From Nageia nagi (lineage: Eukaryota > Pinophyta): a stretch of DNA of 64,000 nucleotides. Below are positions 1 through 12,630 of the stretch, in pieces; position 1 is the first letter of the stretch; every line of letters starts with the position of its first letter. A program made the position numbers and the translations under genes. The notes under the pieces were generated by a model. That model was not told the origin of the DNA, did no database searches, and saw nothing but the letters and a program-made list of their open reading frames with translations. Location: contig JBITNC010000001.1 of assembly GCA_050084985.1 (NCBI GenBank), positions 77,872,001-77,936,000 on the forward strand. The letters are read 5' to 3'.

Positions 1-1976
1 TTCAAAATAGAGAGTAAAATAATTTTATAAATGAAACACTCCCACCCAAGGATGATTTAAATTTCACTAAGGCAAGAAAGAAAATAGAATAAGCTTTTCC
101 TTTTTGATTTCTTTTCTTTTCACTAATGAAATAAAGTAAAAATAAACAAAATAACAACCCTAAGATGCACATAACACACAAGTCCTAATCTAAAGCACAA
201 CAAAAGAGGGATAAATGAATTGAGGGCTCCCACTCCAAGCTCCTATCAACTACAATACATGTAGTACAAGCTCTAATCCTAGTCGATATTATGTAGACTG
301 ACTAGTAGTACCAACCATTGGATCGATCAAATATCCAACCAACCAGTCATAGTGGTATCTAGATATTTTTTTAAAATCTAAGTCTAAAAGTGCTAAATAA
401 AATATTAAGTGTACAACTTAGAGACTTAAATGCTGGTAATGGACTACTACCACCTAGTTATAGGGCCAATAAGCTATGACACTTGCTGAAAATCATATAA
501 ACTAACTAAAATTGTAAAACAACCCTAACTAGTGCAAACTGTACCAATTGACAAAGAGGGACCCATAGGATGAGAACTAACAAAGAGTTTGTATGTTCAA
601 AATCCTAACTAGTCTAATAAATACTAGATAGACTCTATTAATTAATTTGTAAGAAATTAATGATTATTTTGCTAACTTTCATGCCTTAGGATTTTCAAGG
701 TTTTGCTTGGAACTTGTCAGGAATGTTCCTTGAAAAAATCAAACAAAGTTAGTATGGAGAAGTATCTAAAAATAAAAAAACAAAGGATTAAAGACATTTA
801 GAAATAAGGATAAAAGGATATAAAACTCCTCTAGGATTACAAATATTGAACCAAGGAAGGTCCCACCATGATCAACAATTTTTAAGCTCCACAAAAGGGC
901 AATTAGGATACCCTACACCTAGGGCCTCTCCTTTTAGAATACCCATGCTGTAATGTCTAAAATATTGCTTGAAATATGATTATATAATGATGATAAAATG
1001 AAATAGAGTTAGTGTTTAGAAATTTTCCCTTTTTATGCAATACCTAAGACTCTAATTGACTTGTAAAACAAGAGATAAAAGGAGGTTTCTAGGACGTTCT
1101 AGGTCCTTAAGACCCTATAATCGAGCAAAGATAGCTAGATGGCTTGTAAAACTCTAAGACTTGAATAAAAAAGGTGGTGTAAAATAACACAATGCCTAAG
1201 ATGCAAGTTAATATAAGCCTAAATAATCTAGCTAAGTATAAAAATGAAATAACCTATTCTAGCCTAAGTCTATAAGAGACTAGCCTAGAAATATTAAAAT
1301 GCAACCATGCAAAAGTAGGGTATTAATAAACCAAAAATATATATGATTAAGTTCTCCTTGGTGTGCTCTAAAACTTTCAAAACACTTGAAATAAAGATTA
1401 GTAACATAAAAATGCAACTACAAGAGTTTACCAAATATTCCCTTGTAAGATGAAGATAATAATCACCTTTTGTTTGCCTTGGAAATGATGGATGAAGCTC
1501 AAAATGGAATACAGGTAGCCAAAATTTTTGAGTATACAAAATAAGGGTGCAATAAAAAAGGATCTCACAAATATCCCTTGGAAAAAGTGATTGAATAGGA
1601 GGGAAAACTAATTTTAAATTGACTTTTGTAGGTAGTGCCTAGCTGGTGGGTTGGTTAGGTTTAACCTAACCAGTTGACCATCCCCTAACCGATGGGTTTG
1701 TTAGGGTTAGGGTTAACAAGGTGGTAACAAGATGATAAGTTATGAAAATTAACCACATTAATGTAAATGAAATGGGATGAAAGGATGATAGGACCATGAT
1801 AAGCTACAATACAAACTAAATTACCATGAATCACCCAAGCTAGGTGAATAAATAATTTTTAGATGTCTACATGATCATCCCCAATCATTGTCCTCTATAT
1901 CTTAATGTTGAATATTTTTTTGATCATATTTGTATTTTATGCCTTTATTCCAAGAAGGTTTGGGTAAAAATCCTAC
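1..1976. other. Unassigned AT-rich repeat-like sequence
   Basis: No gene is supported here; the short open frames are what AT-rich DNA gives by chance. The part around 1640-1720 has GGTT/AACC-rich wording that resembles 20230-20320, so the stretch may belong to the same repeat family as the insertion at 19622-20419. No LTR pair, primer-binding site or coding domain was recognised. Confidence 0.35.
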
Positions 1977-2165
1977 TAGAATGGAAGATTGACATATTAT
2001 TTCATTAACAAGTGCAAGTATTTATACAAATAATCTACAACCAACTTGGTTGTCTTCACTCTTAACTAACAACTCATAAGATACCTATAGAGATAAATAA
2101 CTACCTAAGACATTATACCCATGATATAATATTATTTATAATAATCCTAATGTAGTATTCTAACA
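1977..2165 (-). repeat. 3' LTR of the decayed copia element
   Basis: Direct repeat of 5366-5555. The TG end is at 2165 on the minus strand; the outer end near 1977 is placed by where similarity to the other LTR stops and is uncertain by a few bases. Confidence 0.75.
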
Positions 2166-2541
2166 TACCCCCCATAATATATTAGGTCTTTAAAGAACAT
2201 CAAAGGAAGTTCTAAAAGTACTCAAAACTTTATGCAATCAAGAACCGTGGTGAAAATATCTAGAACTTACTCTTTTCTAGAAATATAATAGAGTTGAATA
2301 TTATGTAATGAAACATGGTCATGAATAAAAAGTGCTCCTAAATCTCAATCTATTTATTGCATTCATATAACATAGGATTTTGAACTAATTTCAAAATACT
2401 TTGATTGTTGTATTGCATATTGGTAAGCTAACTCTATGGTATATTGATATCTACCAGATTGCGATGTAACCATACTACCTCATAAATAACATCTACAAAA
2501 ACATGATACTTTAACTCTATGGTATATTTAAATGTGATACT

Positions 2542-3234
2542 TTAATTCCTTCTATGCAAAGAGATCAATCTAAACCCAAAGAAGAACATATATCCTATCA
2601 TAGAACTCTTTTCATCCAAGGATCCTCCATAGTTTTCATTTGTATATCTAGTAAAGAGGAATTTATCATTCTTCTTATACTCCAAGCCATAACTATTAGT
2701 ACCACAAATGTATTTCAACACATGCTTAGTCATTATCCAATGAGATTTATTAGGTTCATACATAAACCTAGAAATATAGCTAACAACATAACAAATATTT
2801 GAATTAGTATAGGTAGGGTAAATTAACCCTCCAATCAACTGATGATAGACATTTGCATTTACCTATGGAGAATTATCATGATATGAGAGATGTAAATCAA
2901 GTTCAATTGGTGTGGACATAGGTTGGTTCTCTATAATCTTGAATTTATCTAACAAATTCTTGGTGTAATTCAATTGAGAAATAAATATACAGTCCTGCAT
3001 CTACCATACCTCTAATCCAAGTTAATAGTGAAGTAACCCAAGATCAGTCATGCCAAATGATTTTTTGAGATCATATTTAGAAGATATAATTAACTTCTCA
3101 ATATTAATTGTAATGCTTAAATCATCAATAAATACTACAACTATGGATATTTCCCCTCCATGTAATCTTAGGTAGAGATTATGATTATAATTACTCCTAA
3201 TAAAGCCATATTGTAGTAATTTTTTATCAATCAT
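2542..3234 (-). pseudogene. Copia reverse transcriptase / RNase H relic
   Basis: Two minus-strand fragments carry recognisable copia pol sequence. The one at 3022-3234 has the RT active-site block as FIDDL (family form YVDDL) followed by MTDLGLLHY, which is normal just downstream in copia RT. The one at 2542-2838 has SRFMYEPNKSHW followed by a KYICGT-like motif and NYGGSLDEKSS, the RNase H entry region (family form DADWAG.D..KST). Stops and frame changes separate them, so no enzyme can be made. They lie between the integrase relic (right) and the polypurine tract (left), in the expected order. Confidence 0.75.
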
Positions 3235-3508
3235 AATACACCAACCTCTTGGATCTTATTTCAATCCATATAGAGACTTTATAAACCTACATATATTTTC
3301 TTTTCTTGGATTAGTAATATATCCCTTTGGTTGTTACATGTAGACCTCTCCTATAAGTCTCCATTTAGGAAGGCACTTTTTATGTCCATTTGATGGAATT
3401 TTCAACCAAATTATGAAATCATCACAAAGGTAATATTGATGGTATTAATATTAGTAGTGGGATAAAACATCTCCTCATAGTTTATTCCTTCCTCTTAGGC
3501 ATATCCAT

Positions 3509-3907
3509 TCATATAGAAGCCTTAAATTCTTGAAAGAACTCAATGGTTTTTGAATTTGCTCTTAAGCAATACACTAACATTGTTTTGGAGTAATCATCAA
3601 AAAATAACAAGAAGTAGCGATAGATAGTATTATTACCCTTTATTGGTTCATACATATTAGTATGAATCACATCAAGAGGACCCTTATCATGATGTGTACT
3701 AGCATTAAAAGGAACTTGATGTTGTTTTCCAATTATGCACATGGAGCAAATGGTAGGAGGAGAAGTAAGAGCTGGAAGACCATGAAACATTTTTGATGAA
3801 GAATCTAATTTTGATTCTTGGATTTCAAAACTTATTGTATTTTTACAAGGCATCCATAAGATCTTATGAATCATGTACATGGTGTTGTACATCATATGAT
3901 ATTCCAA
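3509..3907 (-). pseudogene. Copia integrase N-terminal region relic
   Basis: The 132-codon minus-strand frame reads GLPALTSPPTICSMCIIGK, the C..C half of the integrase zinc-binding region, then PLDVIHTNMYEPIKG, the position of the first catalytic Asp (family form HTDLCGP; here the Asp has become Asn). FFDDYSKTMLVYCL follows, as in the integrase core. The second Asp and the Glu are not in this frame. Truncated and inactive. Confidence 0.7.
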
Positions 3908-4128
3908 GAAGAATGATCATATACTCTTTTTTTGTTACATTGATAAAAGTCATTTTATGGGTCTCTAACAACTTGAGGACACTTCTTACTCCCTTCAACA
4001 ATTTCCCATATACCTTCAAATTAAATGATGGCTTGAATTTTTATCTTCTAAGATGCATAATTATCCCATTTCAAGACTTGAGAATTATGAAGGAGAATTT
4101 TAGGATCTTATGCCATTTTTATATATAA

Positions 4129-5352
4129 ATATAAATAATCATCCACTTTATGCAAATCTTATACAAGATTTTTTGGGATTCCAAACCCAAGACTATGGAA
4201 TAGAACCCAATTTAAGATAAATGGTATTAAATAAAAAATAAAAAATTACAATAATTATCTCTTATATAATGAGATAAATTATCCTCTACATTTGCCTCAT
4301 AACCACTTTCAAGCTTTTTCTTAACTACACATTATCAACAACATGCTCCAAACAAAAAATAACTAAGACAACCTTGCTCATGTAATTGATCAAACAATAA
4401 AGGATTGGTTTCTCTTAGCACCTCCAAGAGAGAAACATAAAGGTCATAACTTTCTTCTAAGTTCATCAAAACAAAAAAAAATTCAAACCTTTGAAACTCC
4501 TCTTTTTACTCATTGAAATGATAGAAGGACTCTCTTATAATATGAAGAAACTAGGATGATTGTTACACTATCACAAACTAAAGTAATGATGCTTACAACA
4601 CTCATCAAGTAATTAGTGGGTGACTAGGTTGAGCCCTTATTTGTTGATTTTCAACACTCCTCACAAATTTTCTTTACTTTATTTTTCCTTACTACATGCA
4701 TACTCACAAATTGGAAAAATAAATGCATGCGGGTTGAGGACTAGCACACTGCATCATGGATCTCCTTTTAGAAAATGGGTAGCTACCTACTTTCTTAAGG
4801 AATTTAAGTATTTTAACATATGATTATGTAGCAACATGAACATTGAAAGTGAGTTGTGAGTTATGATAATACATGATCATAAGTATACAATCTAGAATTC
4901 ACTTTTTGATTCTTCTACAATAGTGATCGAAAGTTTGGTGAGCTATCTATTGAATGTAGTCTAATGAATGTATTTTTCTCCTTCTCACACACTCTAAAAT
5001 AGTCCAATAGTGCATGGATATTTCTTTCATAGTCATGGTTTCTCCACAAGATTACATATATAATCTTGGTTGAAAACAACTTGGTTATCTCTTTATTGCA
5101 CATTCTCCATGTGCTAGGCATAATTTCCTTATATCTCTTCAAACACAAAAGATCATATCCTCATATGTACAATAATCTATTCTTCTCATATAATGAAAAA
5201 TATATATATTCATGAACAAATCACATACTTCACATGAATAGCATAATATATAGGTCTAATGGAAGACTAATGACTTATTCTTCCTTCAAATCTTCATAAG
5301 AAAATAATACATAAGATTATTAGCAACCAAAGAAGAAATTCCTATGAGATTT
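4129..5352 (-). other. 5' part of the decayed copia element, probably leader and gag
   Basis: By position between the primer-binding site and the integrase relic this should hold leader and gag. The longest minus-strand frame (4915-5148, 77 codons) has no motif I can assign. No CCHC zinc knuckle was found. Confidence 0.4.
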
Positions 5353-5363
5353 CTCTGATACCA
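5353..5363 (-). promoter_or_regulatory. tRNA primer-binding site
   Basis: Minus strand reads TGGTATCAGAG, complementary to the 3' end of plant initiator tRNA-Met and the usual copia PBS. It sits a few bases inside the 5' LTR. Confidence 0.8.
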
Positions 5364-5365
5364 TT

Positions 5366-5555
5366 TTAGAATGAAAGAGTAAGATATTTTTTCATTAACA
5401 AGTGGAAGTACTTATACAAATAATCTGCAACCAAACTAGTTATCTTTACTTTCAACTAATAACTCACAAGATGCCTATAGAGGCAAATAACAACCTAAGG
5501 AATTATACCCATGATATAATATTATTTTAAATAATAATAGTGTATTATTCTAACA
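5366..5555 (-). repeat. 5' LTR of the decayed copia element
   Basis: Direct repeat of 1977-2165; starts TGTTAGAATA on the minus strand at 5555 and ends just before the primer-binding site. Confidence 0.75.
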
Positions 5556-5620
5556 TATAAATCATTGGTAACAATAATCATGAGCTAGCTATTTTAATTA
5601 CTAAAGCTATAGCCAAATGT

Positions 5621-5872
5621 TTGCCAACTATCCCCAACAAATACGAGAAGAAATGGTGGTCCTTTATTCTCCCTCATATCTTTTGGGAATTATGGAAAGA
5701 GAGAAACTATAGAATTTTCCAAGAAAAGAGTATGAAATTACAATATTTGGTTTATAAAATCCTACAAATGATTGAGAAAAATTGGGGTATGCACCATAAG
5801 AATATCCTTGATAAAAAATTTGATGTCAGGGAGGGAGGGTCAACTTTTGACTCACATGGGATCCAAACCTAA
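5621..5872 (+). pseudogene. Possible LINE reverse transcriptase C-terminal fragment
   Basis: An 83-codon frame contains the motif FWELWKERNYRIFQEK. Plant LINE reverse transcriptases have a very similar W-x-W-K-E-R-N-R-x-F motif in the region after the RT domain. No RT core, endonuclease or poly(A) tail is visible nearby, so this is at most a fragment. It abuts the copia LTR ending at 5555. The call rests on this one motif. Confidence 0.4.
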
Positions 5873-7479
5873 ATGCTTGAATACATGGTGGGATATATGA
5901 GACTTAAAGTATCATTATTACTTTGTAGTATGGGTACAAATTTAAAAACCATTAATCATCCTATGTAGTGGACATCTTAGATTGATTTATCAAGATGGAA
6001 AATATTAACTATGCAGGAAGTAATACTACATCCCTTCAGTTTGATTCTCTCTCATCATGGAAACATGATAGGATAAAAGTTTCTAGAATTAGAAAATGGG
6101 TATTTATTCAAGGCTGATCATATGGTGTGGGAAATACTATGTAATGGTGGTTTTAGATGTTTCATAGATGCTTTAGAAGGTTACAATCTTGAGTGGTTAC
6201 CATTTCACTATTTCCACCAACCTAATTGAAGTTGTTATGGGTATGTGAAATGTTGGGCTATAGTATAGTCATGATATGCAGGCTACCTAGAATGAAGTTA
6301 ATACCTTTTTTAACCCTAAGGAGCCAATCCTCATGAGAAGGAGGTCTACCTACATTGCTAATTCCATGGCTTACTTATGGAATGATATTGTGAAGCTTAT
6401 CATTACATTGTTACACTTTGGATGGGTGTTATTTAGAGATTTATGGGTATCACTTCATATTGCTTTCTTAATTAAAAGGTAAACTAAAGGTTAACCTTCA
6501 TTTCTTCCTTTTCCATTCATTAGATTCTTACATTTTAAGGAATTAGAATAACATTCCTATTCATCAAGATCTGATTAAGGTCTTGGTCAGTTTTGGTCTA
6601 CATGGAGATAAATTGGTAGTTTCCCTATAACAAACTATCATTGATTCCACTCTACATTCCTCCCACCAACCTACCTTAAATATTTCATCACCCTCTCCAC
6701 TTCTCTCTCACCCCCATCTATAGTTCTCTCTCCCCTTCATCCTCCTTCCCCCCTTTTAGTTGTTCATTTATCTTCTTAAGAATCATTGAGCCTTGATGAA
6801 GCCTCTCCCTTTTCTTTATTGGATTCTTTGATTGATTTTGAATTTATTTTTAAATGAAAATACCATCAAAATTTTTGAATCTCCTTGAATTCTATCAACT
6901 TGGATTCTAGAATGAAAGAGAAATGCCTTGAATTGGTTGAAGTGCAAAGCAAGGAGAAACATATCACTCGCAAGCAAAGAAGTAAATTTTATTTTTTATT
7001 CAAACAAGTTTTCTTTAAAAGGATTGATAACTGGAAAAAATCAAAGAGATTTAGAATGGCATTGATAGCTTAATTCAATGATGCTTATGCCTATAGTCAA
7101 TGGAATAGAAGGAAAGGTGTGATCATTATTGCAATGAAAATTGAATACATCCCATATGGTGAGCCAATGAAATAACAAGTTGATTTAACTAAAATAAATT
7201 AGAATTTATATGGTCCTTTTTGGATTTAAAAAGGTCAAATATTTCCTTTTTTAAAAATAATATCATGGATTTGAACTCGCTTATGAGTGTTGTGGATCCT
7301 AAAATGAACAATGATGATAGCAGTTTGGCTGATACCCATTCTTCTATGTGAAGTTGAACTATTTAGAATAGGAAAGTCTTTTATTTTAAATGTCCATTCC
7401 TAAATATCTATGAAATCAATGTCAATACATGTTTTGGTTTCCTATCTAAAAAATACCCTAAATAAATTTATCCTTACCA
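5873..7479. other. Unassigned AT-rich DNA with a pyrimidine-rich tract
   Basis: No coding domain is recognised. A C/T-rich tract lies at about 6650-6760 and could be part of a decayed LTR or leader. A 62-codon frame at 6885-7073 is rich in Lys and Arg but matches nothing I know. Confidence 0.3.
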
Positions 7480-8382
7480 AAAAAATAATTATTGAAAATT
7501 GAGGGTGCTTTCATTTGTAGAAATGTTTTTTTGGTCAAAAGTATTGTAGCTTTTGAACCTAATTTTTAGAAATATTATTTCTACATTTACCCTAAAATCT
7601 TACCCAAACCTTATGTATTCATGGTTGGCAACTTTTAAAAGATAAATTGGGATTATTACATGTATTTTATTGAGTTTTTTAGTTGATAAATAAAATGTTT
7701 TTACATAAAACCTTAGATTTTGAAGGTTATTTTATTATGTTTGTGATATTTAGCATTATAAAATTAAGCCCAAGTCATATATATTTATAGCAAGAAAGTA
7801 TTTTAATTTATTATGGCTTGTATGTGTCTTCCTAGTACTCTCATAATTGAATTACTTAAAGATGGATTTGATATCATATTAGATACATTTATGATAATGC
7901 CCTCTTACGATCATTCACACAATGCAATTGAGATAAATGTTACTAGTGATGTTGTCGATATTATTGAAGAAAATATTATGGTGAATGACACATATATTAT
8001 TTCTTTTGAAAAATATGCTAATATATATTAATATGATGATAATGATATTTATATTGAAGATGTTGATGATCATGATTATGAACAAACTAATGACATGAGT
8101 AATATTGATACTAATGATAGTGAAGATCTTGATGTTCATGATTGTGAACAATATAATGACATGAGTGATGATGATGTTCATTATCATGATTATTTGAATA
8201 TGATTATTTATTCCATATGTACTAATCCTATGGACATTTATATAGTTTATTTGTTTAACAACAAAGATACAAAAGTACTCACAAATCCTATAAGATTCCT
8301 CTTTGATGAAGGTTATTTTTGTGAATTCATTATAGTTATATATAATAGGTATGATATATGTACAAAATCTAAGATAGATTAA
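7480..8382 (+). repeat. Copy A of a two-copy decayed repeat with acidic coding relic
   Basis: The segment 7480-7805 is recognisably similar to 56205-56525 and is followed by broken frames (7813-8031 and 8095-8382) rich in Asp, Asn and Ile. The first contains a block PSYDHSHNAIEI and then DIIEENIMVND. Copy B has HDIIEENIFLK at the matching place. The order noncoding block then acidic coding block is the same in both, so they are two copies of one repeat. The acidic block looks like part of a decayed retroelement polyprotein, but I cannot name the family. Confidence 0.5.
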
Positions 8383-8399
8383 GTATTATATTCTCTAGT

Positions 8400-9566
8400 A
8401 AGTGATGAATATGATTTAGATTATTTAAATAATATGAATGATATTAATATAAATAATAAAAATCACATCAAGAGAGACCCTTTTTATAAGCTTCCAATGG
8501 CTCTTACACAAATGTTCAAATGTATAACAATATAATGAAATAGAAGATACATTTACTAAGGTAATAATTGTTCAAACGTATAACAAGTCATGTGATATAA
8601 CATAATTATTTTCTTTCTATTGCATGTCATATAGGCTAGGCATGCATCTAATATATGCTAGGATTACATTTTCATGTAGATTAGGTTGCATCTTGTATTT
8701 TATGATCATTTATGTCCTTATGATCATTCCTTCATATTCAACCTTTCATATTCAAGTATTTTTAGTTAATTCATATTTTTCATCATTCCTCTTATCAAGT
8801 TTGCAAGTTTGTTAAAAATTTGTGAAAGGTCTTAAAAATGGAATCAATTCAACATAATTTAATTATATCAAGATAAGGCTAGTATGAGTAGTTGTAGAAT
8901 AAATTTCGGTATACTTTTATGAGATAGACCATAATTATTGTTGGGGTACTTTATCATAAAATTCAAATTGAGTTACATATCTAAATAAAACTTAAAAAAA
9001 TTTGCAATTTAGAAAAAAAGGTGACCTTAAAATTCCTCACAATTCAAAAGTTATGGTCATTTGAAGTTCTACAAAGTGTAAAATAGGTCTATTATTTCCC
9101 TTAATTCAATCATTTTTGCTCCAAATTTGATCATCAATATTATTTATAAGAAAAGTATGTAAGTTAATTTTATAATACAAAAAGAATCAGGCTAATCTGA
9201 TATATGTAGTAAAATTTATGCTTATTATGAGTTGATAATTTTGTGAAAATGGTAGGTTTACAAGAATTGGTCAGTCATGAACATAGAGGGTCAAAATCAT
9301 GAAAAAAAATCAAAAGGTAAAAAATTAGAGTAAGCATATTATTAGGTACATGAATGTATTATAATCATTATTTATCATATTCAAATATCATTTTAAGTTA
9401 TTTCAAGGACATATACAAAGTTGTCAAAAATTATTAAAAAATTCTAAGAATGTCAAGAGTGCAAATTTTTGTTCTAAATATTTAAGGTCAATGAAAATCA
9501 AGTATGCATGTACATTTATGAGATAATTATCATATTTTATAATGTTTCTTATATACTACCCTTTCT
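8400..9566. other. AT-rich DNA, nothing recognised
   Basis: No LTR pair, coding domain or RNA gene seen. Short open frames are not supported by motif or composition. Confidence 0.4.
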
Positions 9567-9850
9567 ATGCTTTATATATATATATATATTTTCAATCCTT
9601 TCTATTCTTCTATCCTTTCATATGTTTTATATTTCTATCCTTCTATCCTCATATCCTTCTATCATTATATAGTTATATTTAATTATCTATGTATATTTTC
9701 TATCCATTTAGGTTTATATCCTTTTAAGGCCTATATAATTTCTATCCTCTCAATCCTTTTCATCCTTTTATCCTTCTTTCTACCCTCTCTAACATCCTAT
9801 CCTTTTCTATTTTTTCTATCCTTACTATTTTTGTTATCTTTTTTTTTTGG
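9567..9850. repeat. Low-complexity TATCCTT-rich tract with a (TA)n microsatellite
   Basis: A run of alternating TA at 9573-9589 is followed by about 260 bp in which CTATCCTT-like heptamers recur irregularly. The 112-codon open frame over this region is a by-product of the T-rich composition. Confidence 0.7.
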
Positions 9851-10456
9851 TAAGGGTAAATTGAAGCGATTTTTTTTATATAGGAATCCAACCTATAAAA
9901 AATAATTTTGATTCTTCATCCTTCCTTATTTATTTTGTATAGTTTTGGATGATAGAGAGATTATTGAAAATCCATAACCTAGATTCCAGATACATTTAAA
10001 TGTCTATCTAAGTCTAAAATAAAAGAGTCTGTCAATTGCAAAGTCCATAGTATGTCTATCTTCAAACCATAGTTTGGTTCTTCTTATACTTGAGGAGAGC
10101 CTCATCCAAACCTAATTAGTGTATTTTTAATCCAATATTCTAAAATATTCTAAGTGTATTTTTTTTATAGTGTGCCCATCACCTTTATAGATATTGGAGA
10201 AATAACAATAGAATATATTAAAGAAAGGTGTGCCTCCCATGTTTATAGGAGATCCTCGATCTACCCCTATGTAATCATGTTAAGAACCCCATCAAACTAT
10301 TGATTAATGATGTTAGTAATCTCTATGTGCAACTAGAGCTTCCCTCAAAGATAATTAAGAACCAACTCTAGTAGTGTTAAACAACCATCATCCATCCAAA
10401 AGTCAAGCGAGATCCTCTTGGTCTCCATCGTGCCAGTAGAAATAAGATCTTCACTT

Positions 10457-10670
10457 GCATCAATATGAGGGTTGGGTGGGATATGAAGGGACATGGAGGG
10501 ATGGGTGGGTGGAAGGTGAAGGTATGTAGGGGTGGTTGGATTGGAGATGAAGGCACATGGAGGGGGATGTGTGGGAGATGAAGGCATGTAGGGGAGGGAT
10601 GAGGGGGAGAGAAGGTGGAGAGAGGAGGGGGAGAGGTATGGGGGGATGTATGTAGTCATGTAGGCATCCC
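10457..10670 (+). repeat. Purine-rich G-tract minisatellite
   Basis: About 210 bp in which the plus strand is almost only G, A and some T, with many GGG runs. A loose unit GATGAAGGCATGTAGGGG recurs. The Pro/Ser-rich minus-strand frames here are composition artefacts. Confidence 0.7.
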
Positions 10671-10689
10671 TCAATATTAATTTGCATTC

Positions 10690-11389
10690 CCTTTAACCAC
10701 TCAAACTCCCTATAATAAATTATGCTCCTAAGTGATTATTTTGAAAGAATTGCCTAACTTGGTTTTGTTATCTTTATTTGATATCAAATACATGCTATTT
10801 TTTATTTTTATTATGATGAAATGATGATACTTTATGGCCATTAAGTATGATATATCATAGTTATATGATCTTGTTCATGATTAACCTATAAAGTTATCAT
10901 TGAATGAGGGCATAAGTTTTTCAACTTAGGGTTAATCAACTTAAGCTTTTGAATAAAGTTTTTGAGTTTAGTATAAGTTTTAGTTAAACATTGGAGAATC
11001 AAAACTAATAAAGGATTTTGGAAATTAGATTGGGTTCAAAATCAGTTTTGATCTTAGATTAAATCTTAATTTTAGATTTTTAGTTCAATACTATCAATAA
11101 TAATTAAGGAATAAGATAGGAAAAATATCAAGATCAAAATATCTAGTACTATAACATCAACATTTGGGTTCGGGGAAAAAGTATGAAAATGTTAAAAACT
11201 AAGAGTTAGAAAAACTTAGATAATTAGTTGAGTAAGTTTAATTGGATTAATTTAGAGATTCCCCAATGTTTATGCTAGGGGATGCTAGGGGAATATGATA
11301 ATTTTTAGTTTAGCTTGGGGGCATGCCCTCAAGAAATCAAAAGGTTATAACACTTAACCCCTTTATCTCTTGGATATGATGTCTTATAT
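10690..11389. other. Unassigned AT-rich DNA
   Basis: No gene recognised. Near 11315 the wording AGCTTGGGGGCATGCCC resembles the region just upstream of the polypurine tract in some plant gypsy elements, but no LTR follows. Confidence 0.3.
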
Positions 11390-11474
11390 GCACATATATT
11401 CTCTATCATATTTTTATATTCATGGTTATGATATGTTCATATATGATGCACTCTATGATTTTATATATGTTCAA

Positions 11475-11680
11475 ATATTTTCTACATTCACATGTTCTTT
11501 ATGATCACATGTTCTTTATATCCACTTCTTCTTTATGATCATGTGCTCTCTATATTCACATGTTATTTATGATCACATATTCTTTATAATCAATTATTCT
11601 CTATATTCACATGTTATTTATGATCACATATTCTCTATGATTTCATGTTCTTTATGATCGCATGTTCTATATGATCACAT
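11475..11680 (+). repeat. Short tandem repeat, ~19-35 bp units
   Basis: CACATGTTCTTTATGAT-like units recur about eight times with variation. The units are degenerate and the period alternates. Confidence 0.65.
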
Positions 11681-11759
11681 TGTTATGGCATAAACCATAT
11701 AGTACCTAGGGAAAAGGGTACCCATAATGGTATAATCAATTGTGATGCCTTATATCCTT

Positions 11760-12060
11760 CATTCCTTTATCAATTAGGGTACTAAACTTCACTTCATGAG
11801 TAGTCCTTTATTGTTGAGGTTATCAACCTTCATTTTATGTGTATCCCTTTATTAGTTCTCAACCTTCACTTTATGAGTATCCCTTTGTTAATTGAGGGTA
11901 TCAACCTTCACTTTATGAGTAGCCATTTGTTGGTGTAGTTTATATACCTTCACTTTATGAGTATCCCTTTGTTGGTTGAGGTTATTAACATTCACTTTAT
12001 GATTAATCCCTTTTTGGTTGGGAAAATAACTATCTTTTTTTATGATCATGACCTTTGTTA
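11760..12060 (+). repeat. ~45 bp minisatellite
   Basis: About six imperfect units each contain CTTCACTTTATGAGTA and then CCCTTTGTTGGTTGAGG or close variants. It follows directly on the 11475-11680 array, with a short spacer. Confidence 0.7.
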
Positions 12061-12630
12061 GGTGGGTTTTAAATTAACCATCAATTTATGATCACTTTAT
12101 GACCATTAGTATGACCAATTCATTATGATATATTTTATTATAATGTATACATTTCTTATTAAGGATATTATATTTTACTATGATGACATATGATAGTCCA
12201 TGAATAGGAAATTAAGTGATACCATGTTTATGCTATTATGTTGATTTCATCTTTTCTCTTGATAATAATTTATCTATATGAGATGAATATATATAATTTT
12301 TTGTAGATGTTTATTTTTATCCTCTCATCACATATTATTTGCATTTGATTGCTAAAGTTGCTTTTATAATAATCAATGCAAAGAAGGGGAAAGATATATT
12401 ATCCAAAATTTATCAATCTAAAGTTTTAGTAACATATGGAAGTATTTTATCATTTTATTTCCTTTGCAAGTATAATTACATTTCATTTCATCAAACTTGC
12501 AAAAGGGGACAACTATTAATACCTGATTTGGATAACTCTTACCTAAAATTAGTTTTCATATTAAATATTTAATAATATATTTTATTTAATGTTATATCTC
12601 ATATTATTATCATTTAAGTCAACTTATGTG

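Larger units (their letters stand above)
1977..5555 (-). mobile_element. Decayed Ty1/copia LTR retrotransposon with short LTRs
   Basis: The element is bounded by ~190 bp direct repeats (1977-2165 and 5366-5555). Read on the minus strand they begin TGTTAGAATA or a close variant. A primer-binding site complementary to initiator tRNA-Met (TGGTATCAGAG on the minus strand, 5353-5363) follows the right-hand LTR, and a G-rich polypurine tract (2166-2175) precedes the left-hand one. The order on the minus strand is LTR, PBS, gag-like region, integrase, RT, RNase H, PPT, LTR, as expected for copia. The internal part is only 3.2 kb and its coding fragments lie in several frames, so it is dead and partly deleted. 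A matching target duplication was not found, perhaps because the LTR outer end is ambiguous. Confidence 0.8.

Noticed and set aside
1695-1715. GGGTTAGGGTTA-like wording suggesting an interstitial telomere
   Set aside because: Only two or three imperfect units, not the plant TTTAGGG array; the same kind of wording occurs in the LTRs near 27035-27075.
9835-9900. Similar TTTTTTGGTAA-GGTAAAT wording at 9840 and 20850 as a transposon end
   Set aside because: The shared stretch is short and the flanks cannot be aligned far enough to define an element.
10345-10687. Pro/Ser/His-rich frames resembling an extensin
   Set aside because: Antisense translation of a purine-rich minisatellite, with two frames equally open.
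11475-12060. Possible CRISPR-like repeat-spacer array
   Set aside because: Units are contiguous and degenerate without unique spacers, and the context is a plant nuclear genome.
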